A stretch of DNA of 52,271 nt, taken from assembly GCF_009604455.1 (NCBI RefSeq), contig NZ_WEGL01000018.1, positions 1 through 52,271 of the forward strand. The letters run 5' to 3'. Source of the stretch: Streptomyces sp. RB17 (lineage in GTDB: Bacteria > Actinomycetota > Actinomycetes > Streptomycetales > Streptomycetaceae). Shown here in pieces: positions 30,078 through 38,504 of the stretch; within the stretch, counting starts at the first letter, position 1; each line of letters opens with the position of its first letter. Made by a program: the position numbers and the translations under genes. The notes beneath the pieces were generated by a model, which did no database searches, was not told the DNA's origin, and saw only the letters and a list, made by a program, of their open reading frames with translations.

Positions 30078-31325
30078 GTGCCCCAGATCTGGGCCGGGAT
30101 GGACATCGGTAAGGAGCATCACCACTGTGTGGTGATCAACGAGCGCGGTGAGCGGCTGCTGTCCCGCCGAGTCCTGAATGACGAGGCGGCCCTGCTGGAG
30201 CTGATTCGCGATGTCCTGGACATCGACCAGGACGTGCTGTGGGCGGTTGACGTCAATCACGGCGGTGCTGCGCTGCTGATCGGTCTGCTGCTCAACCACG
30301 GTCAGCCCATGGCCTACCTCACCGGCCTGGCCGTACACCGCGCGTCCGGCACCTACCGCGGTGAGGGCAAGACGGATGCCAAGGATGCCTTCGTCATCGC
30401 CGACCAGGCCCGCATGCGCCGCGACCTGGGCCTGCTGCGGCCCGGCGACGAGATAGCCGTCGACTTGCGCATCCTCACCACCCGCCGCACCGATCTCGCA
30501 GGCGACCGTACCCGCCAGATCAACCGGCTCCGCGCCCAACTGCTGGAATTTTTCCCCGCGTTGGAACGCACGCTGGACCTGACCAACAAGGGTCCCGTCA
30601 TTCTCCTGACGGGATACCAGACACCGGCCGCCATCCGCCGCGCCGGCGCGAAGCGCATCGAGACCTGGCTGCGCAATCGAAAGGTCCGAAGCGCCGCGGC
30701 CCTGGCCAAGGCCGCCCTGGAGGCAGCCCAGACTCAGCACACCGCGCTGTCCGGCGAGGCGCTGGCCGCCGGCATGGCGGTTCGTCTCGCGAAGGCGGTG
30801 ATGGCCCTCGACGAGGAGATCGCCGAGCTCGACGCGCTCATCGAGGGCCGGTTTCGTGAGCACCCGCACGCCGACGTGATCTGCAGCCTGCCCGGGATGG
30901 GCACTCAGCTCGGTGCCGAGTTCATCGCCGCCACCGGCGGCCACATGACCGCCTTTGCGAGCGCCGACCGTCTTGCCGGCTACGGAGGCGTGGCCCCCGC
31001 TGCCCGCGACTCCGGCCGGATCAGCGGCAACCACCATCGCCCGCGGCGCTACCACCGCGGCCTGCTGCGGGTGTTCTACCTGTCGGCGATGGCGAGCCTG
31101 AAATCCTGCCCCGCGTCGCGAACCTACTACGATCGCAAGCGCGCCGAGGGCAAGGGACACAAGCAGGCCCTGATCGCGCTCGCGCGGCGGAGAGTGAACG
31201 TCCTCTGGGCCATGATCCGTGACGGAGCGTGCTACCAATCTGCACCGAGTGTCGCGCCCGCGGTTTGACATCGGCATTGGGATGTTCTCTACGCCCCGTG
31301 ATCCAAGTGCAAGACCGCGCCTGCC
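29740..31325 (+). mobile_element. IS110-family element, approximate limits
   Basis: The transposase and the long upstream non-coding end identify an IS110-type element. Members lack conventional terminal inverted repeats, so the limits given are estimates: left after the interrupted membrane-protein gene, right before the ISAs1 remnant that becomes recognisable at about 31335. The right non-coding end would be only about 50-70 bp, as usual for the IS110 group. Confidence 0.5.
30078..31268 (+). CDS. IS110-family transposase
   Basis: Predicted 396-aa RuvC-like DEDD recombinase that uses a catalytic serine. The N-terminal domain has the first Asp in IWAGMDIGKEHHHCVVI, VLWAVDVNHGGAALLIGLLL, and the Asp pair in GKTDAKDAFVIADQARMR. 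The C-terminal Tnp_20 domain has ICSLPGMGTQLGAEFIAATG and YGGVAPAARDSGRISGN, including the conserved Ser. I chose GTG 30078 with ACGGAGG upstream; GTG 30072 is an alternative. The protein is full length and all key residues are visible. Confidence 0.92.
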   Translation: MPQIWAGMDIGKEHHHCVVINERGERLLSRRVLNDEAALLELIRDVLDIDQDVLWAVDVNHGGAALLIGLLLNHGQPMAYLTGLAVHRASGTYRGEGKTDAKDAFVIADQARMRRDLGLLRPGDEIAVDLRILTTRRTDLAGDRTRQINRLRAQLLEFFPALERTLDLTNKGPVILLTGYQTPAAIRRAGAKRIETWLRNRKVRSAAALAKAALEAAQTQHTALSGEALAAGMAVRLAKAVMALDEEIAELDALIEGRFREHPHADVICSLPGMGTQLGAEFIAATGGHMTAFASADRLAGYGGVAPAARDSGRISGNHHRPRRYHRGLLRVFYLSAMASLKSCPASRTYYDRKRAEGKGHKQALIALARRRVNVLWAMIRDGACYQSAPSVAPAV

Positions 31326-31334
31326 GACGCATCA

Positions 31335-31762
31335 TCTCTGATCCCGCCTGCCCTTGACCAACTGCGTGAGAATCCACAGGTCGGACCCGAGGAGCTTCCG
31401 GCCCGGTGGAGCGGCTGGCCGGGGTGCCGGACCCGCGTGACCCGCGCGGGGTGCGCCACCGCCTGGCCGTCGTGCTCGCTCTCACCGCGTGCGCGGTGCT
31501 GGCCGGGGCGGTGTGGGTCTGGGTTCTGGCCGGTGCGGACGCGTACGTTCGGATCTCGGGTACTGGCGAGACGGAGAACGAGATCGACTACGCCCCGGCC
31601 GTGCATCGCGGCTGGTACGCGGTCTACGACTCGGACGCGGCCGACGCTCCGGAGCCGGTCGTCCTGCATGACGGGTCCGGCTGCCGTGACTTCCGGGCGG
31701 ACACGGCTGCCGTCGTGGAGACGATCCGCCGCTTTCTCACCGTCACCTGCCGCGCCCGCTAG
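31335..31762 (+). pseudogene. ISAs1 transposase N-terminus fused to an integrative-element gene
   Basis: The first part encodes IPPALDQLRENPQVGPEELP in one frame and, after a one-base shift near 31405, ERLAGVPDPRDPRGVRHRLA and VVLALTACAVLAGA, which is the start of ISAs1-family transposases. After VLAGA the frame joins an unrelated protein, AYVRISGTGETENEIDYAPA, then VHRGWYAVYDSDAADAPEPV and DFRADTAAVVETIRRFLTVT. The latter is coupled in style and strand to the next two element genes. The fused frame from 31406 is open, but the product is chimeric. Confidence 0.65.
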
Positions 31763-31810
31763 CCCCGAGGCGGGCACGGCCCGCCCGATCCTTTCGAAAG
31801 GGCTGGATCC

Positions 31811-32029
31811 ATGTATCTGGTGACCACTGACACCCGGCTCGGCGCCGTCGTCGTCGCCCCTCAGTGCCCCGACGACCTCAACGACACTGCCCGTGCCGTC
31901 ATCGGGGACGCGGCCTTCACCTGGCACCCCGGCATCGAAGCCTTCACCCAGCCCGGCCAGGGCCGACAGGCGGCCGCCCGCATCGCCCTGCGGCTCGTCC
32001 AGCTCGGACATGACGTCCTGGCCTGCTGA
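31811..32029 (+). CDS. Small integrative-element protein
   Basis: Predicted 72-aa soluble protein: MYLVTTDTRLGAVVVAPQCP, DDLNDTARAVIGDAAFTWHP, then RIALRLVQLGHDVLAC. The family is not one I can name, but its 3' end is duplicated at 26618, and it sits between other small genes of actinomycete integrative elements. A strong hairpin follows 16 bp after the stop, and the DUF6573 gene begins 82 bp downstream. Confidence 0.68.
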   Translation: MYLVTTDTRLGAVVVAPQCPDDLNDTARAVIGDAAFTWHPGIEAFTQPGQGRQAAARIALRLVQLGHDVLAC

Positions 32030-32044
32030 CCCAGCCCGGCACCA

Positions 32045-32079
32045 CCCGGCGGCGGGGGAGTGGCACCCCCGCCGCCGGG
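32045..32079 (+). terminator. Strong GC hairpin, probable terminator
   Basis: A perfect 14-bp stem, CCCGGCGGCGGGGG at 32045-32058 and CCCCCGCCGCCGGG at 32066-32079, encloses the 7-nt loop AGTGGCA. No T-run follows, as is common for Streptomyces terminators. A decayed copy occurs near 26690-26727. Confidence 0.75.
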
Positions 32080-32111
32080 ACGACCGAAGACACACCGAAA
32101 GGTAGGACACC

Positions 32112-32290
32112 ATGTCCGACGCCCTGATTCCCGGCGCATCCGACTACGAGGGCATCAGCGAAGACGCCATGCGCTTCAGGCCCGAGGACCAGCACGGCCA
32201 CGCCGACGCGCTGACCGAACTGTTCGGCGGGCAGGCAGACGTCATCCACTCCTACACCCGCGCCCAGGCCATCGCCGACGAAGCCCTGGT
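32112..32290 (+). pseudogene. DUF6573-family gene, N-terminal part
   Basis: The ATG follows GAAAGGTAGGACACC and encodes SDALIPGASDYEGISEDAMR, then LTELFGGQADVIHSYTRAQA and IADEALV. The frame then enters foreign DNA and stops at 32318. The missing remainder, QVPAVLAHEAGFTVPIALTA onward, is found in the matching phase at 43035-43374, so this gene has been split by a 10.7-kb insertion. Confidence 0.8.
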
Positions 32291-32379
32291 GGCTCTGTTC
32301 ATCAGTGCCTGTTCCTGAGCCATGCATGCCAAGAGAGGCTTGGTGCAGGACTGAGTGCTTGCTGGAGGTGCCACCCGAG

Positions 32380-32461
32380 TGTGGCCTACAAGTTGAAGGC
32401 CTGGGGGCATCACGGTCCGCTACGACGACACGTCCGAGAGCTACCTCGCCAGCCTGCTCTA
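32380..32461 (+). pseudogene. IS5-type transposase C-terminal remnant
   Basis: Two frames give KLKAWG and then GITVRYDDTSESYLASLL with a stop at 32461. This is the end of IS5-family transposases, where the pattern is K-W-R-G-I-A-x-R-Y-D-K-x-x-x-S-Y-x-A-x-L. A frameshift lies between the two pieces. Nothing upstream belongs to it. Confidence 0.55.
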
Positions 32462-32471
32462 GCCTGCACGA

Positions 32472-32723
32472 ATGTTGACACGCGGAGAACTCACTCCCGT
32501 AGAACGGAAGTTGTGGGACGCCTTTCCCGTAGGGTGCCAAGCCGGTCTGAGGACGGGCAACGCAGGAAGACGACATCGGGACGGGAAGAGACCGGGGCCC
32601 GAACGCACGGTGCGGACCGAGTTGCCGACGGCGGTGTTCTCCTCGTCTGCGTGCCGGTCACGGCACTGGCGTCGGATGCGGCGGGCGCGGGCGAGGACCG
32701 AGGCGGTGAAGGCCGACGGTTAG
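32472..32723 (+). pseudogene. Fusion of two gene fragments (LWDAFP-type start plus zinc-ribbon piece)
   Basis: The frame starts LTPVERKLWDAFPVGCQAGL, resembling the opening of a common Streptomyces protein of unknown role. It then joins TAVFSSSACRSRHWRRMRRA and RARTEAV, which matches residues 40-67 of the double zinc-ribbon protein at 38798 (TAVFCSSACRSRHWRRMRRA). In this copy the first Cys of the CSSAC motif is Ser. The copy breaks down after ADG. It is a relic, not a working gene. Confidence 0.6.
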
Positions 32724-32801
32724 GCGCTTTGGCGAACCCTCAGCGGTCGCCAACGCCGGCACCACGGCGGCTCGCTGCCGTGGTGCCGGTCAAACGTCCC
32801 G

Positions 32802-34160
32802 TCAGCGCACAGGGGTTACCTTGGCCGGTGCGGTGTCCCCGACGGGTGCGCCGGGCAGTGCCACGCTGTTCTTCCGCCCCACCTGGGTGAAGGCCAGATT
32901 GAGGCCGAAGGCCACCAGGGTCGCGCTCGTCACCGGTGATCCCAGGACGATCTGCACCCCGTCGGGGAGGCGAGAGTACAGGTCGGGGGCGACTTCGGGG
33001 GCCATTCCGGCGCCTATCGCCACGGCGACGACGAGCAGATTGTTGGTGCCCTCGAACTCGACTTTCCGCAGGGTGTTGATGCCGACCGTGGCCACGGTCG
33101 CGAACATCACCAGCGCGGCCGCGCCCACCACCGGCTGCGGAAGGCCGGCCACCACAGCGCCGAGCTTGGGCACTGCGCCCAGCACGACGAGGACGGCGCC
33201 CGCGACCGCGGCCACATGACGACTGCGCACCCGTGTCATCGACACGAGCCCGACATTCTGCGCGAAGACAGTGTCGATAAAGGCGTTCATCGCTCCACCC
33301 AGCACGCCCGACAGGCCGTCGGCCGCCAGTCCGCGCGCCATGTCCCCGGTGGTGAGCCGCTTGCCGGTGAGTTCGGCGACGGCGATGAGATCGGCCGTCG
33401 ACTCCGCGAAGAGCACGAGCATCACCACGCACATGGACAGCACGGCGACCGGCGGAAAGGCCGGCGCACCGAAGTGGAAGGGCGCGCTCACCCCGATCCA
33501 GTCGGCGGAACGGGCGGCGGTCAAGTCCACCAGACCAAGGGGAATTGCCACGGCCGTGCCGGCCAACAGTCCCAGGAGCACGCCCGTCTGGGCCAGGAAT
33601 CCGCGCCCGAACCGCGCCACCAGCAGGATCACGACGATCACGAACGCGGCGAGGGCGAGTCGCGAGGGCGCCGCGTGGTCCGGCGCCCTCGGGTCGTTGC
33701 CGACGACCAGGCCGACGCCCACGCCGATCAGCGAAAGACCGACCACCGTGATCACGACGCCGCTGACCAGCGGCGGGAAGAACCGCACGGCCTTGGCGAA
33801 GGGCCAGGCGACGAGCATGCCGAAGACTCCGGCCGCGAGCATCGATCCGTACACGGCCTGCAGTCCGTAGTGCCCCGCGATAAGGATCATCGGGGTCACG
33901 GCGGTGAAGGCCGCGCCGGCCATCACGGGCATGCGGACGCCGAGCACCCGTCCGACGCCCGCGCCCTGGATCACCGTGATGACGCCCGCGACCAGCAGGT
34001 CGGCGTTGATGAGCAGAGCTATGGTCGAGGCGTCCAGCCCGGCGGCCGCGCCGAAGACGAGCGGCACCGTGACACATCCCGTATACATCACGAGGACGTG
34101 CTGGAGGCCCAGCAGGGCGAGCCGCCCGAACGGCGCCCGCGGCTTGGAGGGCATCATCAC
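32802..34160 (-). CDS. NCS2-family nucleobase permease A
   Basis: Predicted 452-aa inner-membrane symporter of the nucleobase:cation symporter-2 (uracil/xanthine permease) family with about 12-14 helices. LLGLQHVLVMYTGCVTVPLV is the typical TM1 with the QH motif, VLFAESTADLIAVAELTGKR carries the family's conserved acidic residue of TM8, and FIDTVFAQNVGLVSMTRVRS matches the TM10 N-x-G signature (QNVGL). It starts 11 bp after the dioxygenase stop, so the two form an operon. It probably imports the substrate acted on by the neighbouring enzymes. Confidence 0.9.
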   Translation of the reverse strand: MMMPSKPRAPFGRLALLGLQHVLVMYTGCVTVPLVFGAAAGLDASTIALLINADLLVAGVITVIQGAGVGRVLGVRMPVMAGAAFTAVTPMILIAGHYGLQAVYGSMLAAGVFGMLVAWPFAKAVRFFPPLVSGVVITVVGLSLIGVGVGLVVGNDPRAPDHAAPSRLALAAFVIVVILLVARFGRGFLAQTGVLLGLLAGTAVAIPLGLVDLTAARSADWIGVSAPFHFGAPAFPPVAVLSMCVVMLVLFAESTADLIAVAELTGKRLTTGDMARGLAADGLSGVLGGAMNAFIDTVFAQNVGLVSMTRVRSRHVAAVAGAVLVVLGAVPKLGAVVAGLPQPVVGAAALVMFATVATVGINTLRKVEFEGTNNLLVVAVAIGAGMAPEVAPDLYSRLPDGVQIVLGSPVTSATLVAFGLNLAFTQVGRKNSVALPGAPVGDTAPAKVTPVR

Positions 34161-34171
34161 GACGGCTGCCC

Positions 34172-35158
34172 CTATCGCGCGAAGTTGGCGGCTATGCGCT
34201 GCTGGATGTAGTTCCCTGCGGTGATCGGGGGATAGCGCCTCTCCGGGCCTTCGATCACGACGTTCCGGTCGGCCTGCGCGAAGTAGGCGATGCTGTAGCG
34301 GGCCCCGCGGTCGTCATCCGGTCCTGGTGACTTCACGCGGTGGAAGTTGGACGGCAGCCGGTCGTCGCTCCAACGCATCAGCATGTCCCCGATGTTGCAG
34401 GTGATGACGTCGGCCGCGGGCACCACGGGCGTCCACTCCTGTGCCTTGGCCTCCCTGCCCGGGCAGACCTGCAAGCCGCCCTCGCCGTCCCGCTGGAAAA
34501 GCAGGGTGAGGCAGTCGAAGTCCGTGTGCGCTGCGGCCCGCCAGACGGCCGGGTCTAGCTCGGCGTCCTCGGGGATCGCGAAGTAGTGGAGCATGCGCAA
34601 CGTCGACTGGTGGCTGTCGCTCGCCAGGTCGTGAGCACGGTCGAAGAAGTCCCGCTCGAAGCCGAGCCGTTCGGCGAAGCAGGACAGCACGCGCATGGCG
34701 ACCTCGCGGCACCGCGCCTCGAAGGCCAGCGTCTGGGCACGGAAGTCCGGCAGCACGTCGTCGGGCCACAGACTGTCCATATGGGGCCGGGTGACCTGGT
34801 ACGACTCCTTCTGGTCGGGTGTCTTGACCGACGGCCTGACCTGCGTCATCGACTCCCAGCCGGCGTTGCGGCCCTTCTTCAGCCGGTACCTTCCCTTGAC
34901 GTCCTCCGGCAGGGCGAAGAAATGCCTGGCATCGGCGAAGGCGCGGTCCACCAGATGCTGTTCGATGCCGTGGTTGACGAGCTGGAAGAATCCGATGTCG
35001 GTGGCCGCGGCCCACAGTTCCTCAGTGATCTCGGCCCTGCGCCTGTCGAAGTTGGAGAGGTCGATGCGCCGGATCTCCCGGTCGGCGGTCTCCGTGCCCG
35101 CACCGCCCATGCGGGTTTCCCTGTCGAGCTCGGCGAGGGTGTACGTCGTGTTATTCAT
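34172..35158 (-). CDS. 2-oxoglutarate/Fe(II)-dependent dioxygenase, isopenicillin N synthase-like
   Basis: Predicted 328-aa cytosolic oxygenase. The N-terminal DIOX_N region is DIGFFQLVNHGIEQHLVDRA. The catalytic jelly roll shows the iron ligands His211 and Asp213 in AAHTDFDCLTLLFQ and His273 in SNFHRVKSP, plus the 2-oxoglutarate-binding Arg287-x-Ser289 in GARYSIAYF. The start ATG 35158 removes an upstream stretch without similarity. This superfamily includes thymine 7-hydroxylase and many hydroxylases. Flanked by two nucleobase permeases and a nucleobase-type amidohydrolase, it probably hydroxylates or demethylates a nucleobase. The exact substrate is inferred, not shown. Confidence 0.85.
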   Translation of the reverse strand: MNNTTYTLAELDRETRMGGAGTETADREIRRIDLSNFDRRRAEITEELWAAATDIGFFQLVNHGIEQHLVDRAFADARHFFALPEDVKGRYRLKKGRNAGWESMTQVRPSVKTPDQKESYQVTRPHMDSLWPDDVLPDFRAQTLAFEARCREVAMRVLSCFAERLGFERDFFDRAHDLASDSHQSTLRMLHYFAIPEDAELDPAVWRAAAHTDFDCLTLLFQRDGEGGLQVCPGREAKAQEWTPVVPAADVITCNIGDMLMRWSDDRLPSNFHRVKSPGPDDDRGARYSIAYFAQADRNVVIEGPERRYPPITAGNYIQQRIAANFAR

Positions 35159-35425
35159 CGCGTCTACTACTCCCGTGGAGTGTGGTCCCTTTCGGGATGC
35201 AGTCACCGCCCCTGCAGTCCCCACCGCGGACACTCAGAGGTCTGCGGGCACGGTCGCGAAGGGAGCCCGTCGGTGGGCTCCGCGCCGTGGGCTGGCATGT
35301 GAACCATGCGCGATGGGGAAAGCCTTCCACTGCTGTGTTTCCTTGCGGCGTCGGAGCGTTACGCCCGCGTAAGACATGTAAGAACGGGGTGGGGAGCCGC
35401 GTGCCGCTCCTCACCCCGCACTTGA
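35159..35425 (-). promoter_or_regulatory. Promoter region of the dioxygenase/permease pair
   Basis: This 267-bp gap between the amidohydrolase stop and the dioxygenase start has no gene. It contains a short palindrome, TTACGC-CC-GCGTAA, at 35359-35372 that may be an operator. Its presence suggests that the four-gene cluster is read from at least two promoters. Confidence 0.45.
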
Positions 35426-36748
35426 TCAGCCCCGCAGCGCGTCCGTGAGCGACTCCTCGCTCAGCCGGAGGCTGCGGCCCCCGCGCAGCACCGCTTCCCC
35501 GGCCACCACGACCGTGTCCACGGTGCGGCTGCCCGCGCAGGTCAGCAGCGTCGCGCCGGGGTCGCGCACCGGCAGGCACGCGAAGTCACGGTCGAAGCGG
35601 TGCACGACCAGATCAGCCGGCATGCCCGGGACCACGCCGGAGGCCGCGGACTCCAGCCCCAGCACGTCGTTGGCGCCGCTCGTGGCGATCCCGATCATCT
35701 GCTCGAAGCCGAGCAGATCCGCCCGCCGGTGCGCCGCGCGCTGGAGGTAGGCGCCGATCCGCATCGCCTCCAGGATGTCCTGGGTGTCGTTGCTCGCCGC
35801 TCCGTCCACGCCGAGGCCCACGCGCAGCCCCGCCGCCAGCATCGCCGGCACCGGTGCGATGCCGCTGCCCAGACGCATGTTGCTAAGCGGGTTGTAGGAG
35901 ACCCCGACGCCGTGCCGGGCGAGCCGCGCCCGACCCGCGTCGTCCAGTTCCACGCAGTGCACCGCGAGCAGCCGGTCCCACAGGAACCCCGCCCGCTCCA
36001 GGTACTCCACGGCGCCCAGACCGGTGTGTTGCCGGCACATCGTCTCGTCCGTCGCCGTCTCCAGGAGATGGATCGACACCGGGAGACCGTGTTCCTCCGC
36101 GTAACCGCGGACGGCCCTCATCCCCTCGACCGTAAGGGAGCGGGGGTTGGGAACGGCCAGCCCCAGGGAGATCCGACTCCCGGTCCCCTCGGAAGCCACT
36201 TCGGCGGCCAGCTTGTCGACGTGCGCGAATACGTCGTCAAGGGGCTGCATGAGGCGTGGGTCGAAGCCCCACTTACGGGTCGGGTCGGCGCGGTCGGCCA
36301 CACCGCGGCAGACCACCGCCCTGATCCCGGTGTCGCGCAGGGCGCGCAGCACCGCGTCGTGCACCTCGGTCGACGGATGCGGCCACATGTGCTCGACGAG
36401 GGTGGTCGTACCGCAGCGCAGGGCTTCCGTCGCCGCCGCGGCGGCCGCCGCGTACGCCCGCTCGGGGCTGATGGCGGCTGTCTCGTCACCGACCTCGCGC
36501 AGCCAGGACAGCAGCGGCTGTCCTTCCCCGATCCCGCGCATGACCGCCTGGAACAGATGCGTGTGCGTGTTGACGAGCCCAGGGGTGACATGGCCGCCCG
36601 CGGCGTCCACCACCCTTGTCCCGCACGGCAGTTCTCCGGCGGCCGTCACGGCCGTCACGCGTCCGTCCGCGACATGCACGTCACGGGACTCGAGCCACTG
36701 TCCGCCACTCCACACGGTGGCGTTCGTGAGGGTGTCGATGTGGTGCAT
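35426..36748 (-). CDS. Amidohydrolase, nucleobase/triazine deaminase type
   Basis: Predicted 440-aa metal-dependent hydrolase of the ATZ/TRZ and 8-oxoguanine/guanine deaminase branch. The metal ligands are His62 and His64 (VNTHTHLFQ), His227 (IHLLE, with Glu230), His264 (LAVHCVELDD) and Asp315 (GLGVDGAASND). The opening TNATVWSGGQWLESRDVHVA and the closing GVVPGMPADLVV are the beta-sandwich parts. Family members deaminate guanine, 8-oxoguanine, S-adenosylhomocysteine or hydroxylated triazines. Its start overlaps the stop of permease B (TGATG), so import and hydrolysis are coupled. I infer a purine- or pyrimidine-like substrate. Confidence 0.86.
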   Translation of the reverse strand: MHHIDTLTNATVWSGGQWLESRDVHVADGRVTAVTAAGELPCGTRVVDAAGGHVTPGLVNTHTHLFQAVMRGIGEGQPLLSWLREVGDETAAISPERAYAAAAAAATEALRCGTTTLVEHMWPHPSTEVHDAVLRALRDTGIRAVVCRGVADRADPTRKWGFDPRLMQPLDDVFAHVDKLAAEVASEGTGSRISLGLAVPNPRSLTVEGMRAVRGYAEEHGLPVSIHLLETATDETMCRQHTGLGAVEYLERAGFLWDRLLAVHCVELDDAGRARLARHGVGVSYNPLSNMRLGSGIAPVPAMLAAGLRVGLGVDGAASNDTQDILEAMRIGAYLQRAAHRRADLLGFEQMIGIATSGANDVLGLESAASGVVPGMPADLVVHRFDRDFACLPVRDPGATLLTCAGSRTVDTVVVAGEAVLRGGRSLRLSEESLTDALRG

Positions 36749-38160
36749 CAGGAGGTCCCCTCCTCACTGGCGTCGCCGGGCGGCGAGAGCCGCGACGCGG
36801 GCCGGGACCCGGCATGGTGGAAGAGGAAGTTCAGCGTGAAGGCGACCAGCCCTGTCATGGCGATACCACTGTCCAGCACGGTGCGGAGGGTGGCGGGCAG
36901 AGCGGCATAGACCTCCGGAGCGCCGACCGGGAGCATGCCCAGGCCGAAGGCGAGTGCGACGGTCAGCAGGTTGCGTCCGTCCCCCAGGTCGGCCTCCGCG
37001 AGAATGCGCAGACCGACCGCCCCGACCGTGCCGAAGATGATCACCGAGACGGCACCGAGCACCGGGCTCGGTACCACTGCCACCGCGGCTCCCAACACGG
37101 GGAAGAAGGCGAGCACGACCATCATCGCCCCGGACAGGGCGACCACGTGACGGCTCACCACCCGGGTGACACTGAGCAGTCCGACGGACTGACCGAACGT
37201 CACGATGGGGAAGGACGACAGTCCGCCGGAGAGGACCGTCGCCGCACCATCGGCACGCAGCGCCCGTACGACGGTCTTCTGGTCATCGCCGCGCCCGGCG
37301 ATCCTGCCGACGGCGAGGGTGTCGCCCACCGACTCGACCATGTTGACCAGTTGCACGACGAGCATGGCGATGACGGCGGGCAGGACGAACGTCGGTGCGC
37401 CGAACGCCGTGACATCGGGCCGGGCCACGGCGTCGGCGTCCGTGACGCCGGAACCGTCGAACAGGCCCAGGGGGAGCGCGAGAAGGGTCCCGGCGGCCAG
37501 CGCGAACAGGACGGAGAAGCGAGCCAGCGCGGGCGGCGCCAGCCGCTCGACCAAGACCACGAGGGCGATGGTCGCCGCGGCCAGGGCCAGCCTCTTCGCT
37601 CCGGTGCCGCCGCCCGAGCCCGAACCGGTGATCAGGCTCGCCGCCGACGGCACCAGGGAGAAGCCGATCACCGCGATGACCGTGCCGGTGACCAGCGGCG
37701 GGAAGAGATGCAGGCAGCGGCCGAACCAGGGCGCGACGGCCACGGTCACGAGTCCGGCGACGACGGTCGCCCCGAACACCGCGGCCAGGCCGTGCTCCCG
37801 CCCGATGAGTATCGCCGGAGTGATCGCCGTGAACGTCGACCCCATGACGATCGGGAGCCGGGCGCCCACCCACTTGACGCCCAGGCTCTGCAGCAGCGTG
37901 GCCAGCCCGCTGACCAGAAGGTTCGCACTGATCAGCAGACGGATGCGGTCCTCAGGCAGGTCCAGCGCGACGCCCACGAGCAGCGGCATCGTCGCCATGC
38001 CCGAGTACGACACCAGCAGATGTTGCAGGCTCAGGGGCACCATCCGGCGCAGGGGCGGCCGGGCGTCCACCGGATGCGGAGCTGATTGCCCAGAGGCGGG
38101 CCGGTGGTCGTCGGGGCCGGGGTGGGACAGGATGTCGGTGGCGTGCGTCTGTGCAGCCAT
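36748..38160 (-). CDS. NCS2-family nucleobase permease B
   Basis: Predicted 470-aa membrane symporter, same family as permease A but only distantly alike. VPLSLQHLLVSYSGMATMPL is TM1 with QH, LVNMVESVGDTLAVGRIAGR carries the conserved Glu of TM8, and FPIVTFGQSVGLLSVTRVVS is the TM10 signature with Q-S-V-G-L. The first 40 residues are a soluble, Pro/His-rich extension (SHPGPDDHRPASGQSAPHP). It is the first gene of the cluster and is overlapped by the amidohydrolase. Two permeases in one cluster suggest two related substrates or uptake plus release of a product. Confidence 0.9.
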   Translation of the reverse strand: MAAQTHATDILSHPGPDDHRPASGQSAPHPVDARPPLRRMVPLSLQHLLVSYSGMATMPLLVGVALDLPEDRIRLLISANLLVSGLATLLQSLGVKWVGARLPIVMGSTFTAITPAILIGREHGLAAVFGATVVAGLVTVAVAPWFGRCLHLFPPLVTGTVIAVIGFSLVPSAASLITGSGSGGGTGAKRLALAAATIALVVLVERLAPPALARFSVLFALAAGTLLALPLGLFDGSGVTDADAVARPDVTAFGAPTFVLPAVIAMLVVQLVNMVESVGDTLAVGRIAGRGDDQKTVVRALRADGAATVLSGGLSSFPIVTFGQSVGLLSVTRVVSRHVVALSGAMMVVLAFFPVLGAAVAVVPSPVLGAVSVIIFGTVGAVGLRILAEADLGDGRNLLTVALAFGLGMLPVGAPEVYAALPATLRTVLDSGIAMTGLVAFTLNFLFHHAGSRPASRLSPPGDASEEGTS

Positions 38161-38504
38161 CGGTCCTCCCTCGAAAAGGCGGTGGAAGATGGCTGGTTAG
38201 CGCCGACTGGAGCCGGTCACGCGCCGGCCGTTGCAGCCATGACCGGTGTGCGGAAGACCATAAGGATGGGGTGTTTCGGCCGCGTTGCGGCCACGAACCC
38301 GGCGCGTTCCAGGAGGGCGCGGCACCACATGACGGGACCCGGACAGGACCGCCGAAGCTCAGGGCCCCGGACCGCTCGGTGAACCAGGCAGCCGACCCCG
38401 GGGGATGGGCGGAAGGCTGACCCGGACCGGCCCCGGGTGGTCACGGCGAGGGGTCATGATGGGCGGGGTCGAAGGGCCAGCCTGTCGAGGTTGATGGGCA
38501 GACC
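38161..38504. other. Intergenic upstream of permease B
   Basis: No gene is seen in these 344 bp. The stretch should hold the promoter of the nucleobase cluster (leftward) and that of the small gene at 38505 (rightward). Several GC-rich short inverted repeats occur, but none stands out. Confidence 0.4.

Noticed and set aside
32740..34077. Long open frames overlapping the permease A gene in other frames and on the other strand
   Set aside because: They are Arg/Gly/Pro-rich shadows produced by high GC; the NCS2 frame has the helices and family motifs.
35600..38085. Two very long + strand frames opposite the amidohydrolase and permease B
   Set aside because: Both are antisense shadows rich in His, Arg and Asp without family similarity.
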